Assembly: GCF_013114825.1 (NCBI RefSeq)
Contig: NZ_JAAVLX010000003.1
Location: forward strand, 310,001-374,000
Length of the DNA: 64,000 bases
Source: Bradyrhizobium australiense
GTDB taxonomy: Bacteria; Pseudomonadota; Alphaproteobacteria; Rhizobiales; Xanthobacteraceae
Direction of reading: 5' to 3'
The notes under the pieces were generated by a model. That model worked only from the letters and a program-made list of their open reading frames with translations. It was not told the DNA's origin and ran no database searches. A program made the position numbers and the translations under genes. Shown here in pieces: positions 8,013 to 16,429 of the stretch. Position 1 is the stretch's first letter. Every line of letters begins with the position of its first letter.

Positions 8013-9017
8013 ATGAACTATCATTTGCCGGTCCGCGTGGTGCGCGCGGCGACTGCTTTAGCGTTGCTCGCTTCCATCGCCGTGACCGCTTTGTGCGCCT
8101 CTTCGCATCAGGCATCGGCCGATTCCTATCCGAGCCGGCGCATCACCTTCGTGGTGCCCTATCCCGCGGGCGGTGCCACTGACGTGCTGGCCCGGTTGCT
8201 TGCCAATAAGCTGCAGGAGTCGTGGAAGCAGACCGTCGTCGTGGAGAACAAGTCGGGCGGCGGCGGCGTGGTCGGCAACGATTACGTGGCCAAGGCGCAG
8301 CCCGACGGCTACACCGTGCTGGTCGGGATTACGCAAATCATTCAGGCGCCGAGCCTCGTTGCGAAGCTGCCCTATGATGTCTTCAAGGATCTCGCGCCGG
8401 TCACCCAGATCGCGCTGTCGACAATCGTTCTGGTGGTGCCCGAGCAGCAGCCGATCAAGTCCGTCAAGGAGCTGATCGATTATGCCAGGGCAAATCCCGG
8501 CAAGCCCTATGGCACCTTCGGCAATGCGACGACGTCGCATCTTTACGGCGAACTGCTCAAGAAGACTGCCAATATCGACATGACCCATGTCCCTTATCGT
8601 GGCTCGGCGCCTCTCACCAATGACTTGCTTGGCAACACGGTGACCTCGGCTTTCGTCGATCTGACCACGGCCAGCGCGCAGATCAAGGCGGGCAAGCTCA
8701 GGGCACTGGCGGTCGGCGGCGAAAAGCGCCGGGCCCAGATGCCCGATGTGCCGACGCTCGGCGAACTCGGCTATCCCGGTTTTGAAATCGAAGGCTGGCT
8801 CGGCGTCTTCGTGCCCGCCGCAACGCCCAAGGAAATCGTGACGAAGCTTTCCGACGAACTCGCCCGCATCATCGCCTCGCCCGAGGGCGTCGCCGGGATC
8901 GAGGGACTCAGCCTCATACCGGTGGGAGGATCGGCGGAAGCGTTCGACAAAGCCCTGCGCCGCGACTACGCGCGGTGGGCCGATGTCGTGAAGGCAACCG
9001 GCGTCAAGGGCGAGTGA
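8013..9017 (+). CDS. Tripartite tricarboxylate transporter receptor (TctC/Bug family)
   Basis: A 334-residue periplasmic solute-binding protein. The signal peptide covers about residues 1-37, ending CASSHQASA. The mature protein shows the Bug-family pattern YPSRRITFVVPYPAGGATD, then GGGGVVGNDYVAKAQPDGYTVL and HVPYRGSAP. The ATG at 8013 is preceded by GGAGGTGTGACC; an in-frame start 12 codons earlier lacks this. No tctA/tctB membrane genes are adjacent, so it is one of the many orphan Bug receptors typical of this lineage. The ligand, usually a carboxylate, cannot be read from sequence. Confidence 0.92.
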   Translation: MNYHLPVRVVRAATALALLASIAVTALCASSHQASADSYPSRRITFVVPYPAGGATDVLARLLANKLQESWKQTVVVENKSGGGGVVGNDYVAKAQPDGYTVLVGITQIIQAPSLVAKLPYDVFKDLAPVTQIALSTIVLVVPEQQPIKSVKELIDYARANPGKPYGTFGNATTSHLYGELLKKTANIDMTHVPYRGSAPLTNDLLGNTVTSAFVDLTTASAQIKAGKLRALAVGGEKRRAQMPDVPTLGELGYPGFEIEGWLGVFVPAATPKEIVTKLSDELARIIASPEGVAGIEGLSLIPVGGSAEAFDKALRRDYARWADVVKATGVKGE

Positions 9018-9036
9018 GATAAGGGCGCTCTCTCTC

Positions 9037-9143
9037 CGTCATTCCGGGGCGATGCGACAGCATCGAACTATGGTGCGCTATTGCGCACCTGAGAATCTCG
9101 AAATTCCGGGTTCGCGCGAAGACGCGCGTCCCGGAATGGCGAC
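9037..9143. repeat. Dispersed hairpin repeat, 'gtcattccggggc' family
   Basis: Starts GTCATTCCGGGGC and ends CCCGGAATGGCGAC, with internal stems GCGCTATTGCGC and ATTCCGGG/CCCGGAAT. It lies between the convergent tctC and dienelactone hydrolase genes and could serve both as a bidirectional transcription stop. A second member is at 24939-25021. Confidence 0.7.
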
Positions 9144-9148
9144 AAGGA

Positions 9149-9823
9149 TCATATCTTCAAATGCTTCGCGAGAAACGCCAGACTCCGCGGCCAGGCGATG
9201 TCGGCGCTGGCCTTGTCGTAGCTGGCGCGTTCGTCACAGTGAAAGCCGTGCTGCGCGCCGGGATAGATATGGATTTCGACATCCGGCCGCTTGGCCTTGA
9301 TGGTCTCGACATCAGTCAGCGGAATGCCCGCGTCCTTTTCGCCGAAATGCAATTGCGTCGGCACTTGCGGCTTGTCGTCTGCAAAGCGGACGACAGCGCC
9401 GCCGTAATAGCCGACCGCGGCCGACAGGCCTGACAGTTTGGTCGCGGCGGCATAGGCAATGCTGCCGCCGAGGCAGAAGCCGATGATGCCGACCGAGCCG
9501 ACATCCTTGACGGCGTCAATCGCGGCTTGCGTATCGCTCAGCATCGCGGCCCAATCCGGATTGGCGATGAATTTTCGTGCCGTCGCAATCTCGTCGGGCG
9601 AATAGCCGCATTGAAAATTAGGCTGGGTGCGATCGAAGATCGACGGTGCAATCGCGACGTAGCCCTCGGCCGCGAGACGGTCGCACACCGAGCGGATGTG
9701 GTGGTTGACGCCAAAAATCTCCTGGATCACCACGATCGCCGCCTTAGGCGAGCCGGCGGGATCGGCGCGGTAGCCGCCGAGTTTGAATGCGTCCGAAGCC
9801 GTCAGTTTGATATCCTGTCCCAC
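9149..9823 (-). CDS. Dienelactone hydrolase family protein
   Basis: A 224-residue alpha/beta hydrolase of the DLH family. The nucleophile elbow is GFCLGG with Cys at residue 117; the acid is probably Asp164 (GEKDAGIP) and His192 lies in GAQHGF. IQEIFGVN near residue 34 carries the family Glu. These are the residues that open carboxymethylenebutenolide rings in aromatic catabolism, but many paralogues have other ester substrates. It starts with GTG at 9823. No chlorocatechol genes are nearby, so the substrate is open. Confidence 0.9.
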   Translation of the reverse strand: MGQDIKLTASDAFKLGGYRADPAGSPKAAIVVIQEIFGVNHHIRSVCDRLAAEGYVAIAPSIFDRTQPNFQCGYSPDEIATARKFIANPDWAAMLSDTQAAIDAVKDVGSVGIIGFCLGGSIAYAAATKLSGLSAAVGYYGGAVVRFADDKPQVPTQLHFGEKDAGIPLTDVETIKAKRPDVEIHIYPGAQHGFHCDERASYDKASADIAWPRSLAFLAKHLKI

Positions 9824-9879
9824 GGGTCATCCATTTGCGTTTGAGTTGCACGAAGTCGGTTGGTTCGGCCGTCGGTCGG

Positions 9880-10224
9880 CTACTGCCACATCCAGTTGTG
9901 ACCCCAGTCGCCCTTCCAGCCCGCCAGCCTGCCCTTGCGGAATTGCAGATAGAGCCGGTCTTTCTTGTAGAACAATCCGCTGCCGCCGACGTTGCGGAAC
10001 GCCAGGAAGATTTCATCGCCCGGACGGCCCCTGACGTAATTGAGCGGGACACCGAGCGCGCGCGCCGCATCGTCCGCGTCCATGCCGAATGCCAGCGGGA
10101 CGTTGTTCGACAGCGTTTCGGTGAAGGGCGGCGGGTAGGGGCCGCCGACCGGCGGCAGCTGTTGTGCAGCAGCTTGCGTGAAGCTGCCTGCGATCAGGGC
10201 GAGGACAACAGCGGCTGTTTTCAT
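9880..10224 (-). CDS. Secreted hypothetical protein coupled to an alpha/beta hydrolase
   Basis: A 114-residue protein with a clear Sec signal peptide (MKTAAVVLALIAGSFTQAAA, cleavage near residue 21). The mature domain contains AARALGVPLNYVRGRPGDEIFLAF and ends KGDWGHNWMWQ. No family recognised. Its ATG overlaps the stop of the upstream hydrolase (ATGA, 10221-10224), so translation is probably coupled. The hydrolase itself has no signal peptide, so the two products would be in different compartments. Confidence 0.75.
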   Translation of the reverse strand: MKTAAVVLALIAGSFTQAAAQQLPPVGGPYPPPFTETLSNNVPLAFGMDADDAARALGVPLNYVRGRPGDEIFLAFRNVGGSGLFYKKDRLYLQFRKGRLAGWKGDWGHNWMWQ

Positions 10225-11009
10225 GACGCGGCTTTCGCTGTCGCCTTGGCATCGAGGCTGTCGAGGAACGGCAGCACGGCGTCGATGAAGGCCTGCGGCT
10301 GGTCGATGTTGACGGCGTGGCCGGCGGCTGGAATCACCACCTTCTGCGCGCCGGGAATCTTGGCCGCCATGTAGTCGGAGGCGGCGAGGAACGGGGTGTC
10401 GTCGGCGCCGACCACGATCAGCGACGGCACCTTGATATCGGGCAGGGATTCGATCACGCGGGCATCGCGCTGGGTCAGCATGCCGCGCGCGGCGCGTGCC
10501 AGGCCCGACGCACCGCGATGAGTGGCGCTGGAGCGTTCCCGGCTGGCTGATTTCAGAACTTCCAGACCTTCGCGCTCGAAGCGGTCGCCGGTGTCATGCG
10601 CGCGCTTGTTCCAGACCTCGCGGGCCTCGTCCTTCTTGAAGCCGGGGCCGGTGTCGATGATCAGCAATGCGCGGACGCGACTTGGATGGGCGCGGTAGAA
10701 CGCCAGCGACATATAGCCGCCGAGCGAGAGGCCGCCGACGATTGCCTTCTCGGCGCCGATGGCATCGAGCAGCGCCGCCATGTCGGCGACCGTCAAGTCT
10801 TCACTATAGGCTGCGGGATCGTCGGGATAGTCCGACTGGCCGTGGCCGCGCATATCCCACAGCACGAGCTTGTGATGCTTCGACAGGGCGTCGATCTGGC
10901 CTTGCCACATCCCACTGGTCGATGAATAGCCGTGGGTCAGCAACAGCGGTGGGCCGGACCCGTGAACCTCGTAATAGATGCGGACCCCATCGCGGTTGAT
11001 TGTCGGCAT
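10221..11009 (-). CDS. Alpha/beta-fold hydrolase
   Basis: A 262-residue cytoplasmic hydrolase of the 3-oxoadipate enol-lactonase/haloperoxidase-like group. LLLTHGYSS provides the oxyanion region, WDMRGHGQSD is the family-typical strand, the nucleophile is Ser95 in GGLSLGG, the acid is in VGADDTPF and the His in AAGHAVN. The ATG at 11009 follows AAGGAG; an alternative start nine codons earlier lacks a ribosome site. First gene of a two-gene unit with the secreted protein downstream. The substrate is unknown. Confidence 0.9.
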   Translation of the reverse strand: MPTINRDGVRIYYEVHGSGPPLLLTHGYSSTSGMWQGQIDALSKHHKLVLWDMRGHGQSDYPDDPAAYSEDLTVADMAALLDAIGAEKAIVGGLSLGGYMSLAFYRAHPSRVRALLIIDTGPGFKKDEAREVWNKRAHDTGDRFEREGLEVLKSASRERSSATHRGASGLARAARGMLTQRDARVIESLPDIKVPSLIVVGADDTPFLAASDYMAAKIPGAQKVVIPAAGHAVNIDQPQAFIDAVLPFLDSLDAKATAKAAS

Positions 11010-11228
11010 TGCGGCTCCTTGGGAGTTCCGATGCAACTGTCGGCCTTATCCTAGCGCGATCTGATCGCGATTGGGAAATGCGGAAAGCGAGGGTCGCATC
11101 AGCACATGGATACGGCCATGACCAGATTGCTGTCGGCAGCCCGCATCGCTCCCGCGCGGCCAATGAGCAAAAGAGCGGCGAGAATCGGCTGGCGTCTCGG
11201 CCGCTTTTTCCAAGGAAATCGGATCGCC

Positions 11229-11525
11229 TTAGCCGCGCGCCCGCAAATGGCGCATCGGATAAATCTCGTAACGTCCGCCGCCACTTTTCACCATGGGATC
11301 TTCCGAGGTCATGGCGTTGATATCCTGATCGTCCTCGATCTCGTAGACGGACATCCCCCAGCCGCCGGCGGGATCATCCACCGGTCCGTGGACGACGACC
11401 ATTCGCTTCTCAAGAAGATCATTCAGGAACATGCCATGCTGCTTCATCAGGCTGCTCTCTTCAGGGGTCATCGTCTTGAGGAAATCAGGGCGGGGCGGAA
11501 GGAACTTGCATAGATAGTATTTCAT
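11229..11525 (-). CDS. YCII-related protein
   Basis: A 98-residue protein of the YCII fold (dimeric alpha/beta ferredoxin-like). It starts MKYYLCKFLPPRPDF and contains MKQHGMFLNDLLEK and VVVHGPVDDPAGGWGMSVYEI; the conserved His and Asp positions suggest a small-molecule enzyme or binding protein. It overlaps the stop codon of the upstream TetR gene by four bases (ATGA at 11522-11525), so the two are translationally coupled and should share the TetR-controlled promoter. Confidence 0.8.
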   Translation of the reverse strand: MKYYLCKFLPPRPDFLKTMTPEESSLMKQHGMFLNDLLEKRMVVVHGPVDDPAGGWGMSVYEIEDDQDINAMTSEDPMVKSGGGRYEIYPMRHLRARG

Positions 11526-12133
11526 CCTTGTATCCCTTCATGTTGGACAGAACCGTCGGCCAGGCCGGCGAGAGTAGTTGCCGCACGAATGCCCGCAGCA
11601 AGCATTGCGTCGGACAACGCCGGGTCATCGACGGCACGCGAAAGCTGAAGCGTTCCGATGAAGACGGCCAAGATCGCGATCGCTGTGTCCTGCGATTCGG
11701 GGATGGCGTTGTCTTGGGGCAACCGTCGCGCCAACTGCCTGATGAGAGTGCGTAATCGGGCGGTATAAGCCTTGCGCACGGAGTGGGGCTGGCGGGCAAT
11801 TTCGGGCAGTAGCGCCGCGGAGGCGCATCCCGTGCCGGGCCGGTCACGATGGTGCTGAGACAAATAAGAACGGATCAGGTGAGCTAATGCCACCGGCTCG
11901 GGGTCGGGATCGGCCAGGCTTTGCAGTTGGTCGGCGAGCGCTCGCTCGATGCCTTCCCTCACCAGATCGTTCTTCGAGCGAAAATGCGAGTAGAAACCGC
12001 CGTTCGTCAGTCCTGCTTCGGTCATAATCCCGGTCATCCCGGTGGCAGCAATGCCGTCCCGCCTGAATCTTTTCGCTGCGGCCTTCACTATTCGCTCGTG
12101 CGAGGTTTCTTTGTGCCCCTTGGCGTAGCGCAT
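11522..12133 (-). CDS. TetR/AcrR family transcriptional regulator
   Basis: A 203-residue repressor. The N-terminal HTH reads HERIVKAAAKRFRRDG, GMTGIMTEAGLTNGGFYSHFRSKNDLV (residues about 13-60), and the C-terminal ligand/dimer domain is helical. The ATG at 12133 has AGAGGATCC upstream. It is transcribed away from an SDR gene; the intervening 97 bp contain two palindromes (12164-12175 and 12176-12193) that are natural operators for it. Likely autoregulated and controlling both the YCII gene and the SDR. Confidence 0.92.
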   Translation of the reverse strand: MRYAKGHKETSHERIVKAAAKRFRRDGIAATGMTGIMTEAGLTNGGFYSHFRSKNDLVREGIERALADQLQSLADPDPEPVALAHLIRSYLSQHHRDRPGTGCASAALLPEIARQPHSVRKAYTARLRTLIRQLARRLPQDNAIPESQDTAIAILAVFIGTLQLSRAVDDPALSDAMLAAGIRAATTLAGLADGSVQHEGIQG

Positions 12134-12163
12134 GACGGATCCTCTGGCCGAAAGTCTATTGAA

Positions 12164-12193
12164 TTATGATCATAATATGATATTCATATCATA
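12164..12193. promoter_or_regulatory. Two adjacent palindromes, probable TetR operators
   Basis: TTATGATCATAA is a perfect 12-bp palindrome (12164-12175). Immediately next, TATGATAT-tc-ATATCATA forms 8-bp arms (12176-12193). Both share the ATGAT half-site and sit in the AT-rich divergent promoter region between the TetR and SDR genes. Confidence 0.65.
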
Positions 12194-12230
12194 ATTTAAG
12201 CGACTGTTCAATGCGTCCATGGAGATCCTC

Positions 12231-13043
12231 ATGCTGCAAGACGGTAAAGTGGCGATTGTAACCGGGGCTTCCACGGGCATTGGGCTGGCTTCGGCAAAGG
12301 CCCTGCGGGAAGCTGGATTCCGCGTGTTCGGCACCAGCCGACGGATGGCCGCAGGTGGCCCCGACGGCATCACGATGGTCGCCTGCGATGTGACCGATGA
12401 CAGTTCGGTGAAGCTTATCGTTGACAAGGTGCTCGACACGACGGGCAGGATCGACGTTCTGGTCAATAACGCCGGGACGGGCCTGATGGGCGGAGCTGAG
12501 GAATCCTCAATTGCTCAAGCCCAGGCGCTGTTCGACGTAAACCTCTTCGGCGTCATGCGCATGAGCAATGCGGTCCTGCCGCACATGCGAGCCCGGAAAA
12601 GTGGAAGGATCATCAACATAAGCTCGGTGCTGGGCCTGATACCGGCGCCGTTCTCGGCGCTCTACGCCTCAACGAAGCATGCGCTCGAGGGCTATTCGGA
12701 ATCTCTCGATCACGAGGTGCGAAGCTTCGGCATCCGAGTTTGCTTGCTGGAGCCGGCGTATACCAGCACTTCCTTCGAACAGAACATGGTGCTTCCCGAT
12801 CGGGCATTGGATGCATACGTCGCGGCACGCGCGCGAGCCGTCGCAGTTCTGCAGGAAATAATGAAGACGGCGGACAAGCCCGAGATTGTTGCCAAGAGAG
12901 TAGTCGAAGCCGCGACCACCGCATCGCCTCGTCACCGATATACGTGCGGTAAAATGGCCGGCCAGGTGAGCGTCCTGCGCCGTTTCGTTCCTGAACGCAT
13001 GTTCGACAAGAGCCTCCGCAAGCAATTGGGGCTGCCGGCATAG
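12231..13043 (+). CDS. Short-chain dehydrogenase/reductase
   Basis: A 270-residue classical SDR. The nucleotide-binding motif is TGASTGIG (about residues 11-18), followed by NNAGTG, a catalytic Ser in NISSVLG and the YASTK Tyr/Lys pair. I chose the ATG at 12231 because GGAG lies six bases upstream; the in-frame ATG at 12219 would overlap that site. It is divergent from the TetR/YCII pair with operator palindromes between, the common arrangement of a repressor and its target oxidoreductase. Substrate not deducible. Confidence 0.92.
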   Translation: MLQDGKVAIVTGASTGIGLASAKALREAGFRVFGTSRRMAAGGPDGITMVACDVTDDSSVKLIVDKVLDTTGRIDVLVNNAGTGLMGGAEESSIAQAQALFDVNLFGVMRMSNAVLPHMRARKSGRIINISSVLGLIPAPFSALYASTKHALEGYSESLDHEVRSFGIRVCLLEPAYTSTSFEQNMVLPDRALDAYVAARARAVAVLQEIMKTADKPEIVAKRVVEAATTASPRHRYTCGKMAGQVSVLRRFVPERMFDKSLRKQLGLPA

Positions 13044-13200
13044 CCGTTTCACCCGCCATCTCCGGACCCAACGGCGCGGCCCACGCAACGACGTGGGTAA
13101 TCGCAAGCTGGGCACTGGCCAGCCCCCTCGCGTTGACAAATTCGCGACAAACCGTTCCGCAGCGCAGCAAGGGAAATCTTTGAATTATTATTCTCTTCGA

Positions 13201-13220
13201 GCAATTCCAAATTGAATTGC
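13201..13220. promoter_or_regulatory. Inverted repeat upstream of the molybdopterin dehydrogenase genes
   Basis: GCAATTC-caaatt-GAATTGC, perfect 7-bp arms, within an AT-rich stretch 117 bp before the small-subunit ATG. Candidate operator. The surrounding 293-bp gap (13044-13336) shows nothing else. Confidence 0.4.
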
Positions 13221-13336
13221 CTACAAACTCGATCGGGACCATTCTCGCGCCAACCGGCATCGACCCGGTGGGTGCCGGTAATCCCAAAAAGTGAACCGCC
13301 GCCGTAAGCGGCTTCATCGACCGGAAGGGGAGAGCG

Positions 13337-13828
13337 ATGCCAAATCTCAATATCAACGGACGGAATATGTCCGTCGAGGCGTCCAACGATACGCCGCTGC
13401 TCTGGGTCATCCGCGAGCAATTGCAGATGACCGGTACGAAATTCGGTTGCGGCGCAGGTCTCTGCGGCGCCTGCACGGTTCACGTCAACGGCGAAGCCGT
13501 TCGCTCCTGCCAGACTATGGTCAGCGAGGCCGTCGGCAAGAAGATCACCACCATCGAAGGTCTTTCCGCCAAGGGCGATCATCCCCTGCAGAAAGCCTGG
13601 ATCGCCGAGCAGGTGCCGCAATGCGGCTACTGCCAGTCCGGTCAGATCATGCAGGCGGCAGCGCTACTGTCCAAGAATTCCAATCCGACCAAGGATGAAG
13701 TGGTCGCGCATATGGACGGCAATCTGTGCCGTTGCATGACCTATTCGCGCATTCAGAAGGCGATTATGCGTGCAGCATCCGAAATGCGTACCGCCTCCAA
13801 CGCCAGCACCGAGCGGAGGGCCACATGA
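13337..13828 (+). CDS. (2Fe-2S)-binding subunit of a molybdopterin dehydrogenase (IorA-like)
   Basis: A 163-residue xanthine-oxidase-family small subunit. The plant-type ferredoxin cluster is held by Cys38, Cys43, Cys46 and Cys58 ([12 protein letters not shown] ... SC). The second, helical-domain cluster uses Cys96, Cys99, Cys131 and Cys133 (CGYCQSGQ ... CRC). It carries electrons from the Mo centre of the partner encoded immediately downstream. A GGGGAG sequence lies upstream of the ATG. It overlaps the large-subunit start by four bases (ATGA). No Tat signal of its own, so it is probably exported piggyback on the large subunit. Confidence 0.93.
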   Translation: MPNLNINGRNMSVEASNDTPLLWVIREQLQMTGTKFGCGAGLCGACTVHVNGEAVRSCQTMVSEAVGKKITTIEGLSAKGDHPLQKAWIAEQVPQCGYCQSGQIMQAAALLSKNSNPTKDEVVAHMDGNLCRCMTYSRIQKAIMRAASEMRTASNASTERRAT

Positions 13829-16107
13829 ATACGCACGTGAAAATCGCCGTCAGCGCCCCCACCGATCTCAGCCGCCGCTCGTTCCTGGTCGGCTCGGCCG
13901 CCACCGGCCTGGTGCTCGGCTATGCCGCAGTCCCCGGCGTCGATCAGGCGCTCGCCGCGCCCTCCAACTTCGAACCTTCGGTGTGGTATTCGATCGCGCC
14001 CGACGGCATTGTCACCGTCACCTGCGGCAAGGCCGACATGGGCCAGCACATCGCTTCCACAATGGCGCAGATCGTCTCGGAAGAACTCGGCTCGAACTGG
14101 AAGGACATGCGGGTCCAGCTCGCTTCGAACGATCCGAAGTTCAACGATCCCGTGTTGGGGGCGCAGATTACCGGCGGAAGCTGGAGCACAATGATGAACT
14201 TCGAGGCGATGAGCCGTGCGGGCGCCGCAGGCCGGATCGCATTGACGGAAGCCGCTAGCGCGGCGATGGGCGTGCCGGCCGGCGAGCTGGTGGTGCGCAA
14301 CTCCACCGTCTCGCATCCGAAGTCGAAGAAGTCGATGAGCTTCGCCGACATCGTCAAGAGCGGCAAGATCACCAAGACCTTCACGCCGGACGAACTCAAG
14401 GCCATCAAGCTCAAGACGCCCGACCAGTACACCATGATCGGCGTCTCGGTGCCGCAGCTCGATATCCCTCCGAAGATCAACGGCACGGCGAAATACGGCA
14501 TCGACGTGATGCTGCCGGGCATGGTCTACGGCAAGGTCGTCACGCCGCCGGTGCGCTATGGCGCCACGGTGAAATCGGTCGACGATAGCGCGGCAAAGAA
14601 GGTGCCGGGCTTCATCAAGGCGGTGACGCTGGACGACAAGACTGGCAGCACGACCGGCTGGGTGGTGGCGGTGGCCAACACCTATGCCAATGCCCGCAAG
14701 GCGGCCGACGCGCTGAAGATCACCTACGACAACGGCCCGAACGCCACGCTATCGAGCCAATCGTTGATTGACGAGGCGAAGCGGCTGCAGGCGCTCGACG
14801 ATGCCGGGCAGTTCTTCGTCAAGGACGGCGATACGGTGGCGGCTTTCGAGACCGCGGCCAAGGTGGTGGAGGCGGAATACACCACCAGCATCAACATCCA
14901 CGCGCCGCTGGAGCCGATGAACGCGACCGCCGAGTTCAAGGGCGACATCCTGCATATCTATTCCGGCAACCAGTTTGCGACACGCTCCGGCGCAATCGCA
15001 GCCGGAGCTGCCGGGATCGATCCAAAATTCGTAGTGATGCACCAGATGTGGCTCGGCGGCGGCTTCGGCCGGCGGCTCGACGCCGACATGATGGTGCCGG
15101 CAGTGCAGGCGGCCAAGGCCGTCGGCAAGCCGGTCAAGGTCATCTACTCGCGCGAAAACGACATGACGATGGACTACTCGCGTCCGCTGACCTTCCAGAA
15201 GGTCAAGGCGGGTCTCGATGGCGACGGCAAGCTGATCGCGCTCAATCACGACGTGGTCAGCGCGTGGCCGACTCAGCGCTGGGGAATCCCCGATTTCCTG
15301 TCGCCTTCGGTCGACAAGAAGGGGCCGCTCGATGCCTTCACGGTGAACGGCGCGGATTTCTTCTATTCCGTGCCCAATCACAATGTCCGCGCGATCAAGA
15401 ACGAGATGGCGCACAACGCCACCCCGTCGGGTCAGTTACGCTCGGTGGCGCCGGGCTGGACCTTCTGGGCGGTTGAAAGCATGATCGACGAACTCGCTCA
15501 TGCGGCAGGCCAGGATCCCGCGCAGTACCGCATCGCGTTGCTCGACGGCAAAGGCAAGAACGATGGCGGTGCGCAACGCCTGCGCAATACCCTGCTGGCG
15601 GCGATGGGCATGGCCGGCTATGGCACCACCAAGCTGCCGAAAGGCGAGGGCATGGGCGTCGCCTGCGTCTCGTCGCAGGAGCGGGCCACCGCAAGCTGGA
15701 CTGCCTGCGTGGCCCAGGTTGCCGTGTCGCCGTCCGGCGAGGTCAAGGTCAAGAAATTGACTGTTGCCACCGACGTCGGCATGCAGGTGCATCCCGACAA
15801 CATCCGTGCCCAGGTCGAGGGCGCGGCGCTGTGGGGCCTTTCGCTCGCCATGTATGAAAAGGCCACGCTGAAGGATGGCGGTATCGAGCAGACCAACTTC
15901 GATACCTACACGCCGTTGCGGATGAGCCAGACGCCGGAAGTGGCCGTCAACGTCATTGCCAACGGCGATAAGCCGACCGGCGTCGGCGAGCCGGCGGTGA
16001 CGGTGATCGCGCCTGCAATCGGTAATGCCATCTTCAACGCCTGCGGCGCGCGCATCCGCTCCTTGCCGATCACGGCAGAAGCGGTGAAGGCTAGCATGAA
16101 GGCGTAG
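13825..16107 (+). CDS. Molybdopterin-binding dehydrogenase large subunit (IorB-like), Tat-exported
   Basis: A 760-residue aldehyde oxidase/xanthine dehydrogenase-type subunit of the isoquinoline 1-oxidoreductase group, predicted to hydroxylate an N-heterocycle or oxidise an aldehyde. A twin-arginine signal, [15 protein letters not shown], starts near residue 14, with cleavage after [16 protein letters not shown] and [19 protein letters not shown] are molybdopterin-binding and active-site motifs, the latter containing the expected catalytic Glu. The start at 13825 overlaps the small-subunit stop. No FAD subunit is encoded, matching IorAB, where a cytochrome would accept electrons; no cytochrome or XdhC/CoxD maturation gene is adjacent. 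A terminator follows. Confidence 0.92.
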   Translation: MNTHVKIAVSAPTDLSRRSFLVGSAATGLVLGYAAVPGVDQALAAPSNFEPSVWYSIAPDGIVTVTCGKADMGQHIASTMAQIVSEELGSNWKDMRVQLASNDPKFNDPVLGAQITGGSWSTMMNFEAMSRAGAAGRIALTEAASAAMGVPAGELVVRNSTVSHPKSKKSMSFADIVKSGKITKTFTPDELKAIKLKTPDQYTMIGVSVPQLDIPPKINGTAKYGIDVMLPGMVYGKVVTPPVRYGATVKSVDDSAAKKVPGFIKAVTLDDKTGSTTGWVVAVANTYANARKAADALKITYDNGPNATLSSQSLIDEAKRLQALDDAGQFFVKDGDTVAAFETAAKVVEAEYTTSINIHAPLEPMNATAEFKGDILHIYSGNQFATRSGAIAAGAAGIDPKFVVMHQMWLGGGFGRRLDADMMVPAVQAAKAVGKPVKVIYSRENDMTMDYSRPLTFQKVKAGLDGDGKLIALNHDVVSAWPTQRWGIPDFLSPSVDKKGPLDAFTVNGADFFYSVPNHNVRAIKNEMAHNATPSGQLRSVAPGWTFWAVESMIDELAHAAGQDPAQYRIALLDGKGKNDGGAQRLRNTLLAAMGMAGYGTTKLPKGEGMGVACVSSQERATASWTACVAQVAVSPSGEVKVKKLTVATDVGMQVHPDNIRAQVEGAALWGLSLAMYEKATLKDGGIEQTNFDTYTPLRMSQTPEVAVNVIANGDKPTGVGEPAVTVIAPAIGNAIFNACGARIRSLPITAEAVKASMKA

Positions 16108-16132
16108 GACGCGCGTCATCGATCGGAGCATG

Positions 16133-16165
16133 ATCCGCCGGGGCAAAGCCTCCGGCGGATTTTTT
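16133..16165 (+). terminator. Rho-independent terminator after the molybdopterin dehydrogenase operon
   Basis: A 9-bp stem ATCCGCCGG/CCGGCGGAT (16133-16141 with 16152-16160), followed by six T ending at 16165. It lies 26 bp past the stop codon. Confidence 0.85.
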
Positions 16166-16175
16166 GCCTCTTTCT

Positions 16176-16272
16176 CGTCATGGCCCGCGCATGCGGGGCA
16201 TCCAGTACGCCGTGGCCGTGCCGTCTCCACAGCCGTCACGGCGCACCGGATCATCCGCTTCGCGGATGATGA
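16176..16272. repeat. Dispersed hairpin repeat, 'cgtcatggcccgc...gcggggcatccagta' family
   Basis: Begins CGTCATGGCCCGCGCATGCGGGGCATCCAGTA (written here in parts: CGTCATGGCCC, then GCATGCGGGGC, then ATCCAGTA). It ends in the stem ATCATCCG-cttcg-CGGATGAT and TGACT. A related copy is at 54319-54421. With the terminator it fills the gap between the dehydrogenase and HD-GYP genes. Confidence 0.6.
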
Positions 16273-16429
16273 CTGCCGTTGGACGTCGTGAGTGCGGCGC
16301 ATCACGAACCAGATGGCTAAAATTGTAACCTTCACGGTAGTTCGCGTTCAGCATTCCTCTTAAGCCCCGAGGAACTCATTATCCGCTAGCCTTGGTTGCA
16401 AGTCGTCATCGTTAGGGGTCTGGGGTTTC

